This document shows, piece by piece, positions 46,805 through 56,397 of a stretch of 64,000 nucleotides of DNA; positions within the stretch are counted from its first letter, which is position 1, and the number at the start of each line of letters is the position of its first letter. Location of the stretch: NCBI RefSeq assembly GCF_000799715.1, contig NZ_JUHG01000011.1:124001-188000 (forward strand). The letters are read 5' to 3'. A program made the translations under genes and the position numbers. The stretch comes from Martinezella rhizogenes (lineage in GTDB: Bacteria > Pseudomonadota > Alphaproteobacteria > Rhizobiales > Rhizobiaceae). The notes beneath the pieces are model-generated. The model was not told where the DNA came from. It was given only the letters and a program-made list of their open reading frames with translations, and did not search any database.

Positions 46805-47668
46805 ATGGTCGCAGCAACGGACATTCGCCCGGTCGAAGGCTTGAGTTCGGTCAAGATCGTCGATCCCATCTGGAACAGCATGCGCGAGGAAGCCCGCGCA
46901 GCTGCCGATCGGGATCCGCTTCTGGCCGCCTTCCTCTATTCAACGATCATCAATCACCGGTCGCTGGAAGAATGCGTCATCTATCGGATCTGCGAGCGTC
47001 TCGACCATCCGGACATGCAGGGCATTCTGCTGCGCCAGACCTTCGAGGAAATGCTGTCCGACTGGCCGGAGTGGGGCTCGATCCTGCGTGTCGATATCCA
47101 GGCGGTCTATGATCGCGATCCCGCCTGCCTGCGCTTCATGGAGCCGGTTCTCTATTTCAAGGGTTTCCATGCGCTCCAGACCCATCGTCTTGCGCATTGG
47201 CTGCTCAATCGCGGGCGCCGCGATTTCGCGCTTTATCTGCAGAGCCGCTCCTCGAGCGTTTTCCAGACCGACATCAATCCGGGCGCCCGCATCGGCAAGG
47301 GCATTTTCCTCGACCATGCGACTGGCCTGGTCGTCGGCGAAACCGCCGTCATCGGTGATAATGTCTCGATCCTGCATGGCGTCACCCTTGGTGGTACCGG
47401 CAAGGAGGGCAGTGATCGCCACCCGAAGATTGCGCACGGCGTGCTGATCGGCGCGGGCGCGAAAATTCTTGGCAATATCCAGATCGGTCATTGCTCACGC
47501 ATCGCCGCCGGCTCGGTGGTGTTGAAGGAAGTGCCCCCGAAGACGACGGTGGCCGGCGTGCCGGCCAAAGTGGTTGGGGAGGCCGGCTGTTCGGAGCCTT
47601 CCCGTTCCATGGATCAGCTTCTTGCCGAGAAGATTATCGTCGACCAGATCATGGGCGCCGGAATCTAA
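46805..47668 (+). CDS. cysE: Serine O-acetyltransferase
   Basis: Makes O-acetylserine, the precursor of cysteine. The 287-aa protein has an alpha-helical N-domain (LLAAFLYSTIINHRSLEE) and a left-handed beta-helix with hexapeptides: INPGARIGKGIFLDHATG, then VIGDNVSILHGVTLGGTG, including the catalytic His of DHATG and the GGTGK loop. ATG at 46805 follows GGAGACCGCCA. Confidence 0.95.
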   Translation: MVAATDIRPVEGLSSVKIVDPIWNSMREEARAAADRDPLLAAFLYSTIINHRSLEECVIYRICERLDHPDMQGILLRQTFEEMLSDWPEWGSILRVDIQAVYDRDPACLRFMEPVLYFKGFHALQTHRLAHWLLNRGRRDFALYLQSRSSSVFQTDINPGARIGKGIFLDHATGLVVGETAVIGDNVSILHGVTLGGTGKEGSDRHPKIAHGVLIGAGAKILGNIQIGHCSRIAAGSVVLKEVPPKTTVAGVPAKVVGEAGCSEPSRSMDQLLAEKIIVDQIMGAGI

Positions 47669-47796
47669 GGAAGGTCCTGTCTGATGTTCGGAATTTTGCG
47701 CTGCCGGCCAGGATGGAAGGCGCGCTTCCGGTCTTTACACTGCCGCTTTTCCTATGCAAGAAGCGGCCAACCTGAGATTCCTCGCGGAGATAAATT

Positions 47797-48003
47797 GTGA
47801 AGCCTGACGAAATCAAGAAGCTCGACGCCTATTTCAAACGCACGCTCAACCCGCAGATGGTGGTCAAGGCCCGCCCGCGCAAGGATGATTCCGCGGAAGT
47901 CTATCTCGGTGAAGAGTTCCTGGGCGTTGTCTATGTCGACGACGAAGACGGCGACCGTTCCTACAACTTCTCCATGGCAATCCTGGACATGGATCTCCAA
48001 TAG
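47797..48003 (+). CDS. DUF3126 family protein
   Basis: A 68-aa alphaproteobacterial protein of unknown function: KPDEIKKLDAYFKRTLNP, then AEVYLGEEFLGVVYVDDEDGDRSYNF. The start is GTG at 47797 with CGGAG upstream. In many rhizobia it follows cysE, as here (128 bp). Confidence 0.88.
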   Translation: MKPDEIKKLDAYFKRTLNPQMVVKARPRKDDSAEVYLGEEFLGVVYVDDEDGDRSYNFSMAILDMDLQ

Positions 48004-48036
48004 AGACTTCGATTTCCGATAGTGTCTGATCTCGCA

Positions 48037-48071
48037 GAGAGTCGCATTTTCATCGAAATGCGGCTCTTTTT
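48037..48071 (+). terminator. Intrinsic terminator after DUF3126 gene
   Basis: Arms AGAGTCGCATTT / AAATGCGGCTCT with one mismatched position around TCATCG, followed by a T-run (TTTTTAT). Confidence 0.75.
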
Positions 48072-48385
48072 ATGAGTAATCGCTCGAAAATAATCCAAAT
48101 GCTCGTCATTGCGAGCCGGATTTGGCCCGGTTTTGGCTAGAATCCAGATTTTTGCGGCAGGAACGAATTTTTCTCTCAAAGCCTGCAGTTGCAGCTTGCT
48201 TGATATATTTTATAAAAATCAGAAGGATGCTCCGCCGCTTTTCCAGCCATCGCACCGACACCATCGGAAACGCAACCTTAAATGGATATTGCGGCGCACA
48301 AGACTACTTGACTATTTGTGCGTCGCATTTAAGTTTTCCCTCGCTAGACCGAGCATCGGCTAATCAGCAAAGGGACGGAGAAAAC
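48072..48385 (+). promoter_or_regulatory. Phasin upstream region with PhaR-like sites
   Basis: A 314-bp gap before the phasin gene. It holds three TGC-N3/4-GCA motifs: CTGCAGTTGCAG at 48183-48194, TGCGGCGCA at 48290-48298 and TGCGTCGCA at 48319-48327. The last two form an 11-bp inverted repeat with one mismatch. The PHB regulator PhaR binds such TGC/GCA dyads at phasin promoters. Confidence 0.5.
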
Positions 48386-48754
48386 ATGTTCAATTTCGAT
48401 GAAGCCAATAAAAAGGGCAAGGAAGCGATCGACACGGCGCTGAAGAACTATTCCGACGTCAACAAGGGCTTTCAGGCGATTGCTAGTGAAGCCGCCGAAT
48501 ATTCCAAGAAGTCGTTCCAGGACGGCGTTTCGCATTTTGAGACGCTCGCCGGCGTCAAGAACTTTGAAGCCGCTTTCGAATTGCAGAGCAGCTTCGTGAA
48601 GTCCTCCTACGAAAACTTCGTCGCCGAGGCGACCAAGCTCGGCGAAATGTACGCCGATCTCGCCAAGACCGCCTACAAGCCGTTCGAAGCGCCGATTGCC
48701 GCTGCCACGAAGGCCGCAGGCAAGGCTGCCTCTTCGGTTGCGCCTTCCGCATAA
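48386..48754 (+). CDS. Phasin family granule-associated protein
   Basis: A 122-aa phasin that coats PHB granules and controls their number and size. It is recognised by the all-helical amphipathic pattern FQAIASEAAEYSKKSFQDGVSHFETLAGVKNFEAAFELQSSF and the Ala/Lys-rich C-terminus. The ATG at 48386 follows GGGACGGAG. It is the granule partner of the phaC product at the other end of the window. A terminator follows at 48784. Confidence 0.92.
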   Translation: MFNFDEANKKGKEAIDTALKNYSDVNKGFQAIASEAAEYSKKSFQDGVSHFETLAGVKNFEAAFELQSSFVKSSYENFVAEATKLGEMYADLAKTAYKPFEAPIAAATKAAGKAASSVAPSA

Positions 48755-48783
48755 GCGTTTCGCTTATCGCTGGTAGTTTCAGG

Positions 48784-48817
48784 AAAGACCGGTTGCGCGA
48801 CGCGCGGCCGGTCTTTT
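48784..48817 (+). terminator. Intrinsic terminator after phasin gene
   Basis: Arms AAAGACCGG / CCGGTCTTT with a GC-rich inner region, ending in TTTT. Confidence 0.75.
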
Positions 48818-49034
48818 ACGTTTTCGATTATCCGTTTCTGTTGGGTTATGGCTGTGACTTTTTTGATCATTGCCCGTTTTGGCAACGAATAGTGATTGCA
48901 GTGTCCGGCAGGGGGCTTAAAATCGCGCCAATATGAACTACGTTAGAGGTTCGGATATCCGGCCCGACCGAGTCAGTTAGCCAGTCCAGTTTACCAAGTC
49001 GGAATGCGATAGCTTCTGCCGGATGATTTGAGGA

Positions 49035-49397
49035 ATGAATGAAATGATCGCTGAGCCGATCTGGATGCAAAAAGACAGCGAAAGGAACGGGGATAACGGC
49101 AATCGCGGAACCTCGGTGATCACGCGCACCAAGGCGAAAACCAAGAAACCCAATCTCTACCGCGTGCTGCTTTTAAACGACGACTACACGCCCATGGAAT
49201 TTGTGATCCACATCCTGGAGCGTTTCTTCCAAAAGGATCTCGAAAGTGCCACCCGCATTATGCTTCATGTCCACAATCACGGCGTCGGCGAATGCGGGAT
49301 ATTCACATATGAAGTAGCTGAAACGAAGGTGAGCCAGGTCATGGATTTTGCCCGGGAACACCAGCATCCGCTGCAATGTGTTATGGAAAAGAAGTGA
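49035..49397 (+). CDS. clpS: ClpS adaptor protein
   Basis: Delivers N-degron substrates to ClpAP. The 120-aa protein has a disordered N-terminal extension and the core [17 protein letters not shown]...[13 protein letters not shown] with the NDDYTPMEF binding pocket. ATG at 49035 follows TTTGAGGAATG; an internal ATG at 49044 is possible. clpA follows after 10 bp, so they are co-transcribed. Confidence 0.95.
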   Translation: MNEMIAEPIWMQKDSERNGDNGNRGTSVITRTKAKTKKPNLYRVLLLNDDYTPMEFVIHILERFFQKDLESATRIMLHVHNHGVGECGIFTYEVAETKVSQVMDFAREHQHPLQCVMEKK

Positions 49398-49407
49398 GGA
49401 TCTGAAC

Positions 49408-51930
49408 GTGCCAACATTTTCGCCTAGTCTTGAGAAGGCGCTGCATCAGGCACTGACCTACGCGAATGAGCGGCATCACGAATATGCCACGCTGGAACAT
49501 CTGCTATTGGCCTTGGTTGACGATGCCGATGCCGCAGCTGTCATGGGCGCGTGCAATGTTGATCTCGACGCGCTCCGTAAGACGCTGACTGAATACGTCG
49601 ATAATGAACTTTCAAACCTGATTACTGGTTATGACGAGGACTCGAAGCCGACATCCGGCTTTCAGCGCGTCATCCAGCGCGCTGTCATCCATGTCCAATC
49701 CTCGGGCCGCGAGGAAGTGACGGGCGCCAACGTTCTCGTCGCGATCTTCGCGGAACGGGAAAGCCATGCGGCCTTTTTCCTGCAGGAACAGGAAATGACC
49801 CGCTATGACGCGGTCAATTACATTTCCCACGGCATCGGCAAGCGTCCGGGGGCCTCCCAGACCCGCACGCCGCGCGGCGCCGAAGATAGCGAATCCGAGA
49901 GCAAGCCGACCTCCCGCGGCGAGCAGGAGGAGGGCAGCAACAAGAAACAGCAGGACGCGCTGAAGGCCTATTGCGTCAATCTCAACGAGAAGGCCAAGAA
50001 CGGCAAGATCGACCCGCTGATCGGCCGTCATTCGGAGGTCAGCCGCACCATCCAGGTGCTGTGCCGCCGTTCGAAGAACAATCCGCTCTATGTCGGCGAT
50101 CCAGGCGTCGGCAAGACGGCGATCGCCGAAGGTCTTGCCAAGCGCATCGTCGAGGGCAAGGTTCCGGAAGCTCTGGCCGATGCCACGATCTTTTCGCTCG
50201 ACATGGGCACGCTGCTTGCCGGCACGCGTTATCGCGGCGATTTCGAAGAGCGCCTGAAGCAGGTCGTCAAGGAGCTGGAAGAATATCCCGGCGCGGTGCT
50301 GTTCATCGATGAGATCCATACGGTCATCGGTGCCGGTGCTACCTCCGGCGGCGCGATGGATGCGTCGAACCTCTTAAAGCCGGCCCTGTCTTCGGGTGCG
50401 ATCCGCTGCATCGGTTCGACCACCTACAAGGAATATCGTCAGTTCTTCGAGAAGGACCGGGCGCTCGTCCGCCGCTTCCAGAAGATCGACGTCAACGAGC
50501 CGAGCATCGAGGATGCCATCGAAATCATGAAGGGCCTGAAGCCCTATTTCGAAGAGTATCATCACCTGCGTTACACGAACGACGCCATCAAGTCGGCGGT
50601 CGAGCTGTCGGCCCGCTACATCTCGGACCGCAAGCTGCCGGACAAGGCGATCGACGTCATCGATGAAACCGGTGCCGCGCAAATGCTGTTGCCGCCGTCG
50701 AAGCGTCGCAAGCTGATCACCGAAAAAGAGATCGAGATCACGATCGCGACGATGGCGCGTATTCCGGCGAAGACCGTGTCCAAGGACGACGAGATGGTTC
50801 TTGCCAATCTCGAACAGGAACTGCGCTCCGTCGTCTACGGTCAGGATACGGCAATCGAAGCTCTGTCGACGGCGATCAAGCTTGCTCGTGCGGGCCTGCG
50901 CGAACCGAACAAGCCGATCGGCTGCTACATCTTCTCCGGCCCCACTGGCGTCGGCAAGACGGAAGTCGCCAAGCAGCTTGCTTCGTCGCTCGGCGTCGAA
51001 CTGCTGCGCTTTGACATGTCGGAATATATGGAGCGTCACACGGTTTCCCGTCTGCTCGGCGCACCTCCCGGCTATGTCGGCTTCGACCAGGGCGGCCTGC
51101 TGACCGACGGCGTCGACCAGCATCCGCACAGCGTGGTCCTGCTCGACGAAATCGAGAAGGCGCATCCGGATATCTTCAATATCCTGCTGCAGGTCATGGA
51201 TCATGGCTCGCTGACCGACCATAACGGCAAGAAGATCGACTTCCGCAACGTCATCCTGATCATGACGACCAATGCGGGCGCGTCGGAAATGGCCAAGGCC
51301 GCTATCGGCTTCGGCTCGGCCAAGCGTACGGGCGAGGATGAAGAGGCTCTCAACAGGCTCTTCACCCCGGAATTCCGCAACCGTCTGGATGCGACCATTC
51401 CGTTTGCGCCGCTGCCGACCGTTGTCATCCACAAGGTCGTGCAGAAGTTCATCATGCAGCTCGAGGCGCAGCTTTCCGAACGGAACGTCACCTTCGACCT
51501 GCACGAAGATGCAATCGCATGGCTGTCCGAAAAGGGCTACGACGAAAAGATGGGCGCTCGTCCGCTGGCGCGCGTCATCCAGGAAAACATCAAGAAGCCG
51601 CTGGCGAACGAAATCCTCTTCGGCAAGCTGAAGAAGGGTGGCGTCGTCACCGTCACCGTCGGCAAGAAGGAAGACGGCACGACAGGTATCGTGCTCGAAT
51701 CCGTCTCCGAGACCGCGCGGATCCGGCCAAAGCCGGAAGCCGAGGTGGTCGATGCGGTGGTCGACGTGGAAGAAGATGACGGCGATACCGTCAAGACCCG
51801 CAGCCGCGTTGGCAAGGCCGGCACCGCTTCGGACGCCCGCCGCTCGCCGAAGACGGCGTCCTCCAGCGATGTGCAGGACGGCAAGTCGCCGCGCAAGGGC
51901 GGCACGGTGCCAAAAGTGCCGCGCAAGTAG
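49408..51930 (+). CDS. clpA: ATP-dependent Clp protease ATP-binding subunit ClpA
   Basis: The 840-aa unfoldase of ClpAP. It has the Clp N-domain ([12 protein letters not shown]), a first AAA module with GDPGVGKTA and a second with GPTGVGKTE, and the ClpP-binding loop is expected in module two. The start is GTG at 49408, with GAGGA ten bases upstream; the longer frame overlaps clpS. The C-terminal 70 residues are acidic then basic and low-complexity, as in other rhizobial ClpA. Confidence 0.96.
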   Translation: MPTFSPSLEKALHQALTYANERHHEYATLEHLLLALVDDADAAAVMGACNVDLDALRKTLTEYVDNELSNLITGYDEDSKPTSGFQRVIQRAVIHVQSSGREEVTGANVLVAIFAERESHAAFFLQEQEMTRYDAVNYISHGIGKRPGASQTRTPRGAEDSESESKPTSRGEQEEGSNKKQQDALKAYCVNLNEKAKNGKIDPLIGRHSEVSRTIQVLCRRSKNNPLYVGDPGVGKTAIAEGLAKRIVEGKVPEALADATIFSLDMGTLLAGTRYRGDFEERLKQVVKELEEYPGAVLFIDEIHTVIGAGATSGGAMDASNLLKPALSSGAIRCIGSTTYKEYRQFFEKDRALVRRFQKIDVNEPSIEDAIEIMKGLKPYFEEYHHLRYTNDAIKSAVELSARYISDRKLPDKAIDVIDETGAAQMLLPPSKRRKLITEKEIEITIATMARIPAKTVSKDDEMVLANLEQELRSVVYGQDTAIEALSTAIKLARAGLREPNKPIGCYIFSGPTGVGKTEVAKQLASSLGVELLRFDMSEYMERHTVSRLLGAPPGYVGFDQGGLLTDGVDQHPHSVVLLDEIEKAHPDIFNILLQVMDHGSLTDHNGKKIDFRNVILIMTTNAGASEMAKAAIGFGSAKRTGEDEEALNRLFTPEFRNRLDATIPFAPLPTVVIHKVVQKFIMQLEAQLSERNVTFDLHEDAIAWLSEKGYDEKMGARPLARVIQENIKKPLANEILFGKLKKGGVVTVTVGKKEDGTTGIVLESVSETARIRPKPEAEVVDAVVDVEEDDGDTVKTRSRVGKAGTASDARRSPKTASSSDVQDGKSPRKGGTVPKVPRK

Positions 51931-51961
51931 GCCGTAATTAATCGACTGCTTGAGAAAACAG

Positions 51962-51993
51962 AACGGCTGCATTGGTGACAATGCAGCCGTTTT
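51962..51993 (+). terminator. Intrinsic terminator after clpA
   Basis: Perfect 12-bp arms AACGGCTGCATT / AATGCAGCCGTT with a GGTGAC loop, ending TTTT. Confidence 0.85.
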
Positions 51994-52024
51994 CATATGT
52001 TTATATTGATAAGCTAATGAAGCG

Positions 52025-52315
52025 CTAAAGATTCGTATAGTCGATTTCGAGGAAGGACTCGACTTCAGGTATCCAGCGAGCACGCACGAAAGCGACATGG
52101 TCGGGATGGACGTTATAGGCGTCATAGCCCGCTTGGTCTTCGAATTCCATGGAGAAGCCAAGGGTAAAATTATTCTTCGGGCTGGTCTGCCGAAGCTGCT
52201 CGAAGTTCCGGACGCTCGGTATCGCTTCAAGAACAAGGGCGTCTTTGAGGAAGCTAGTCTCCTCAGGTGAGCCGGCCTCATGTTTCAGGCGAAAGGCGAC
52301 GGTATGGCGAATCAC
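52025..52315 (-). CDS. Dabb (stress-responsive A/B barrel) protein
   Basis: A 96-aa dimeric ferredoxin-like barrel protein: VIRHTVAFRLKHEAGSPEE at the start, then FTLGFSMEFEDQAGYDAYNVHPDHVAFV. Family members range from stress proteins to cyclases; no role can be given. GTG at 52315 is the start; the frame extends upstream into the HIT gene. It follows the HIT gene by 13 bp on the same strand. Confidence 0.85.
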   Translation of the reverse strand: MIRHTVAFRLKHEAGSPEETSFLKDALVLEAIPSVRNFEQLRQTSPKNNFTLGFSMEFEDQAGYDAYNVHPDHVAFVRARWIPEVESFLEIDYTNL

Positions 52316-52328
52316 GTGCTTCTCCAGT

Positions 52329-52757
52329 TCAGCCCAGAGCCTCGATGATCTTTTTGGCATTCTCCGCCAGAACCGCACCATCTTCCATCTTGCCCGAATG
52401 TGGCTTCAGCGCGATGCCCTCATGGCGCGGAATGACGTGGAAGTGCAGATGGAACACCGTCTGGCCTGCAGCCGGCTCGTTGAACTGCGCGATATAGACG
52501 CCGTCCGCATCGAAAGCCTCCTGTACCGCGACGGCAATCTTCTGGACGGCCGTGATCAGGTGCGGCAGGGCGGCCGGATCGGCGTCGAGCATGTTGCGCG
52601 AAGGGGATTTCGGTAGCACCAGCGTGTGGCCGGGCGACTGCGGCATGACATCCATGAGGGCGACCGTGTGCTCGTCCTCGTAGACGCGGACAGAGGGGAT
52701 TTCGCCCTTCAGGATCCTTGCGAAGATGTTGCTGGTGTCATAGGCCGGGCTGGTCAT
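52329..52757 (-). CDS. HIT family protein (histidine triad hydrolase)
   Basis: A 142-aa nucleotide-binding hydrolase or transferase. The active motif is HLHFHVIPR, matching H-x-H-x-H, with IFARILKGEIPSVRVYEDE at the N-terminus. ATG at 52757 starts MTSPAYD, preceded by GGAGACCC; the longer frame to 52811 has no support. Nucleoside phosphoramidate hydrolysis is the usual activity. Confidence 0.92.
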   Translation of the reverse strand: MTSPAYDTSNIFARILKGEIPSVRVYEDEHTVALMDVMPQSPGHTLVLPKSPSRNMLDADPAALPHLITAVQKIAVAVQEAFDADGVYIAQFNEPAAGQTVFHLHFHVIPRHEGIALKPHSGKMEDGAVLAENAKKIIEALG

Positions 52758-52850
52758 GAAGGGTCTCCTCGTCTTCCGATTATGGTTGGCTAGCTCTTTG
52801 TTTTTACGCAATTCCGGACAGAAACCGCGGCAACTTTTCCTGGAATTGCT

Positions 52851-54038
52851 CTAATTATCCTGCCGCTCGCCTTTGCGGAAAGGGCTGTGTTCCGTCAGGA
52901 TTTCGCTCATCTCTTCTACCTGCTCGCGCTCTTGCTCGAGATAGTCGGCAACGGCGCGGCGCAGGCCCTGATGGCCGATATAATGCGCCGAATGCGTGAT
53001 AACAGGCAGATAGCCGCGCGCGAGCTTGTGTTCCCCCTGCGCGCCGGCCTCGACCCGCTTCAGCCCCTTGGCCAGTGCGAAATCGATCGCCTGATGATAG
53101 CAGACTTCGAAATGCAGGAAGGGATGATCCTCGATGCAGCCCCAATGCCGGCCGTAGAGTGCATCGCCGCCGATAAAATTGATGGCGCCGGCGACATAGC
53201 GGCCCTCGCGCTTCGCCATGACCAGCAGAATGTCGTCGGCCATGCGTTCGCCGATCAGCGAATAGAATTTACGGGTGAGGTAGGGCCGGCCCCATTTGCG
53301 GCTGCCCGTATCCATATAGAAGGTGAAGAACTGGTCCCAGATGCCTTCGGTGAGATCGCTGCCAGTCAACCAGTCGATGCTGATGCCACCCTCAAGCGCG
53401 GCGCGGCGCTCCTTTTTCAGCGCCTTGCGCTTGCGCGACGCCAGCGTATCCAGAAAGGCGTCGTGATTGGCGTAGCCGTCATTGATGAAGTGGAATTGTT
53501 GGTCTTTACGGTGCAGATAACCATCGGTTTCGAAGACCGAAACCTCGTCTTCCGGCAGGAAGGTGATGTGGGCGGAGGAGACGCCGATCTGCCGGGTCAC
53601 TTCCTTCAGGCTTTCGGCCAGCGCCGGCTGGATCACTTTGCGATCCTGACCTTCGGCCACCAGCAGTCGCGGACCGGTGGCTGGCGTGAAGGGGATTGAG
53701 CATTGCAGCTTCGGATAATAGCGGCCACCGGCCCTCTCGAAGGCGTCGGCCCAGCCATGATCGAAGACATATTCGCCCTGGCTATGATTCTTGAGATAGC
53801 CGGTGACGGCGCCGATCAGCTCGCCGCTATCTGTTTCAAGCAGCAGATGGTTGCCAAGCCAGCCCGTCCTGTCGGTGGCGGAACCGGACTCCTCCAGCGA
53901 TGACAGGAAGGCATGCGAGACGAACGGGTTGTACGGCAGCAGCGTACCCGTTCTCGATGCCCCGGCGAGCCTGGACCAGCTCTCCGGAGCGATATTCTTG
54001 AAGGACCGTTCTACGCGAATGGATAATTCGTCTGTCAT
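52851..54038 (-). CDS. GNAT-superfamily protein of the COG3146 (FemAB-like) type
   Basis: A 395-aa protein of the family once called DUF482. Landmarks are YNPFVSHAFLSSLEESG at the N-terminus and YGRHWGCIEDHPFLHFEVCYHQAIDFALAKGLKRVEAGAQGEHKLARGY at the acyltransferase core, quoted here only as key residues H, E, C and Y. The role is unknown; a peptidoglycan or lipid modification has been suggested. It overlaps the GDPD stop by 4 bases, so it belongs to the ridA-gdpD unit. Confidence 0.85.
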   Translation of the reverse strand: MTDELSIRVERSFKNIAPESWSRLAGASRTGTLLPYNPFVSHAFLSSLEESGSATDRTGWLGNHLLLETDSGELIGAVTGYLKNHSQGEYVFDHGWADAFERAGGRYYPKLQCSIPFTPATGPRLLVAEGQDRKVIQPALAESLKEVTRQIGVSSAHITFLPEDEVSVFETDGYLHRKDQQFHFINDGYANHDAFLDTLASRKRKALKKERRAALEGGISIDWLTGSDLTEGIWDQFFTFYMDTGSRKWGRPYLTRKFYSLIGERMADDILLVMAKREGRYVAGAINFIGGDALYGRHWGCIEDHPFLHFEVCYHQAIDFALAKGLKRVEAGAQGEHKLARGYLPVITHSAHYIGHQGLRRAVADYLEQEREQVEEMSEILTEHSPFRKGERQDN

Positions 54039-54766
54039 GAAATGAGGGCAGGGCTTTCCCTTGGATCAAAACCTTCGAAGGTCATCTGGTCTGCGTTGGC
54101 AAATGTATGCTTGCGGGCTGCTTCGTCGCGCACGGTCCAGGTGATGACCGGGATCCCGCGCTGGCGCTGCGCCGTGATGAATGGGTTCGGCAGATGGCCA
54201 TAGAAATACGAGATGAAGTCTAGCCCAAGCTGCATGGCTTCGTCATGCTTAAAAAACGTCTCGGGCTTATTTCCGTCCGCCGTCAGGCCGACCGGGTAGG
54301 GGGCGTCAAGAACCTTCAGGTCCTTGAGCAGCCAATGGTCGAAGCTCATCAGCGCCACATGGCCCTTGTAGCCTTCCAGCACCTCGAGCACGGTTTCCGC
54401 AAAGCCTTCATCATCGCCTTCACGGCCCTTGAGCTCGAGCACCAGCGGCACCTTGCCGTCGCAGAGCCGCAGGAGCTGCTTCAGCGTCGGGATCTTGTCC
54501 TTGGTGCCGCCGATCGACAGCAGGCCGAGTTCGCCTGAGGTGCGGTCGCGCACTTCGACGGGAAGATTGCAGACGCGCTGCAGGTCGTCATCGTGAAAGA
54601 CGACCGGGACGCCGTCCGAGGCATAATGCAGATCGCACTCGATCGCGAAACCCGCCTCGATAGCACGACCGAAAGCCGAGAGCGTGTTCTCCCAGACTTC
54701 CTTATTCATGTCGTGGTAACCGCGATGGGCGACGGGACGTTCGGTCAGCCAGGCAAGCTTGCTCAT
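54035..54766 (-). CDS. Glycerophosphodiester phosphodiesterase
   Basis: A 243-aa GDPD enzyme that splits glycerophosphodiesters into glycerol 3-phosphate and an alcohol. The catalytic segment is VAHRGYHDMNKEVWENTL, the metal site ECDLHYASDGVPVVFHDDDL, and the later LELKGREGDD. ATG at 54766 overlaps the upstream stop in TAATG, so it is coupled to the RidA-like gene. No signal peptide, so it acts in the cytoplasm. Confidence 0.92.
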   Translation of the reverse strand: MSKLAWLTERPVAHRGYHDMNKEVWENTLSAFGRAIEAGFAIECDLHYASDGVPVVFHDDDLQRVCNLPVEVRDRTSGELGLLSIGGTKDKIPTLKQLLRLCDGKVPLVLELKGREGDDEGFAETVLEVLEGYKGHVALMSFDHWLLKDLKVLDAPYPVGLTADGNKPETFFKHDEAMQLGLDFISYFYGHLPNPFITAQRQRGIPVITWTVRDEAARKHTFANADQMTFEGFDPRESPALIS

Positions 54767-55233
54767 TATGCGATTTCCAGGATGGCATCGATCTCGACGG
54801 CGGCGTTCATGGGTAGCGCCGCCATGCCGACGGCGGCGCGCGCATGCTTGCCGGCTTCGCCGAGTACATTTGCCAGAAGATTGGAGGCGCCGTTGATCAC
54901 AAGATGTTGTTCCACGAACTCCGGCACCGAGGCGACGAAGCCGTTCAGCTTGATCAGGCGCTTGATGCGACTGAGGTCGCCATCCAGGGCGGCTTTCGCC
55001 TGAGCGAGGATATTGATGGCACAAAGCTCGGCGGCGCGTTGGCCGCCGGCAACGTCGACATCCTTACCGAGATGGCCGGTGACGCCGACTTTGCCGTTTT
55101 CCATCGGCAGCTGTCCCGAGAGATAAAGAAGATTGCCGCTGATGACATAAGGCACATAATTCGCGGCCGGCGCCGCGGCTTGCGGCAGAACAATGCCAAG
55201 CTCCTTCAGACGGTCCTCGATAGCGTTGGACAT
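54766..55233 (-). CDS. RidA family protein (YjgF/YER057c/UK114)
   Basis: A 155-aa member of the RidA family, longer than the 128-aa classical RidA, as in the atuA/YjgH-like subgroup. It has YVISGNLLYLSGQLPM, ELCAINILAQAKAALDGDLSRIKRLIKLNGFV and an AVGMAALPMNAAVEIDAILEIA C-terminus. Some members deaminate reactive enamines; the arginine that does so is not clearly present. Start at MSNAIED (55233); MKM two codons earlier is possible. Confidence 0.88.
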   Translation of the reverse strand: MSNAIEDRLKELGIVLPQAAAPAANYVPYVISGNLLYLSGQLPMENGKVGVTGHLGKDVDVAGGQRAAELCAINILAQAKAALDGDLSRIKRLIKLNGFVASVPEFVEQHLVINGASNLLANVLGEAGKHARAAVGMAALPMNAAVEIDAILEIA

Positions 55234-55368
55234 TTTCATCTCCCGTTTTGTTGTAAAACTGTCAAAAATCCGGCATCAAGATTAAATTCCCATAATTGGG
55301 ACCGGCGGCCTCGTTTTAGCCGAAAGCGTTCTTATAACATCGCGTGCGAGTCCAACAGGAGATAATGA

Positions 55369-56196
55369 ATGTTCCGCTCGAGTCTTGCCGCCGTCATTGT
55401 TTCGAGTTTGGGCATCGCATCTCTGGGCACGCCAGTTGCCTACGCGGCTGGTCCGAGCGGGCTGATCGCGCATCGTGCCGTCTATGATCTCGAACTCAAG
55501 GACGCCACCGACCGCTCCGGCATTGCCGGCATGTTCGGCCGCATGGTCTATGAGTTCGACGGCTCCGACTGCACCGGCTTCACCACCAACTTCCGCTTCG
55601 TCACGCAGATCGACACGGGTGATGCGACCCGCCTCAGCGACCAGCAAACGACTACATTCGAGGATCTCGCCAAGCGCACATTCCGCTTCGAGACCAAATC
55701 CTATACCGACGATCAGCTCGACAAGGATGTGCGTGGTGCGGCGGCGGATGATCAGAAGGGCATCAAGGTCGACCTGACCCAGCCGCAGGCAAAACAGATC
55801 GAAGTCATTCAGAGCCGTTTCCCGACGGAACACATGCTCGACATCATCCACAACGCCAAGCTCGGTAAGAATTTCTTCGAGGCCCAGGTTTTCGATGGTT
55901 CCGATGATGGCGACAAGCCGCTGCTCGCGACCACCGTCGTCGGCAAATCGGAGACGCCGGCCACCGATGATCCCGATGCCGACAAGGCAGGCGCCTTTGC
56001 CAAGACGCCGTTTTGGCCGGTGACTGTTGCCTATTTCAACGAAAAGTCCAAGGGCGACGCCTTGCCGGTCTACCGCATGTCGTTCAAACTCTATGAAAAC
56101 GGCATCACCCGCGATCTCACCATGGACTACGGCGACTTCGTGCTGACCGGCAAACTTTCCAAGCTGGAAGTGCTCGACGCCAAAGCCTGCCAGTGA
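55369..56196 (+). CDS. eipB: EipB family cell-envelope integrity protein (DUF1849)
   Basis: A 275-aa periplasmic protein. The signal peptide ends about VAYAAG. The family beta-spiral fold is shown by LIAHRAVYDLELKDATDRSGI, FDGSDCTGFTTNFRF, and the C-terminal RMSFKLYENGITRDLTMDYGDFVL. Conserved cysteines (SDCTG and KACQ at the end) form a disulfide in the Brucella protein. It is needed for envelope integrity in Brucella. It is divergent from ridA. Confidence 0.92.
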   Translation: MFRSSLAAVIVSSLGIASLGTPVAYAAGPSGLIAHRAVYDLELKDATDRSGIAGMFGRMVYEFDGSDCTGFTTNFRFVTQIDTGDATRLSDQQTTTFEDLAKRTFRFETKSYTDDQLDKDVRGAAADDQKGIKVDLTQPQAKQIEVIQSRFPTEHMLDIIHNAKLGKNFFEAQVFDGSDDGDKPLLATTVVGKSETPATDDPDADKAGAFAKTPFWPVTVAYFNEKSKGDALPVYRMSFKLYENGITRDLTMDYGDFVLTGKLSKLEVLDAKACQ

Positions 56197-56397
56197 AGCG
56201 TCGGGCCAAGGCTGCCCAAATCGCTCTTTTTTCTGCCGCGGCCTTGCATTCCCGATGAATCGAATGTATGGCCAGCCGCATTCCACACGTAAGGCATGGG
56301 ATTGTCCGGGAGAAATCCGGATCGTTCCGCCCGGTGGTGTCCTCTTAGAGGATGCTGTTCGCCTTGCGGAGGTTCAACCGGAAAAGGATACAAAGGC

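Noticed and set aside
50374..52281. 635-codon open frame antisense to clpA
   Set aside because: It lies opposite a complete clpA and has arginine/aspartate-rich, repetitive composition typical of antisense frames in GC-rich coding DNA.
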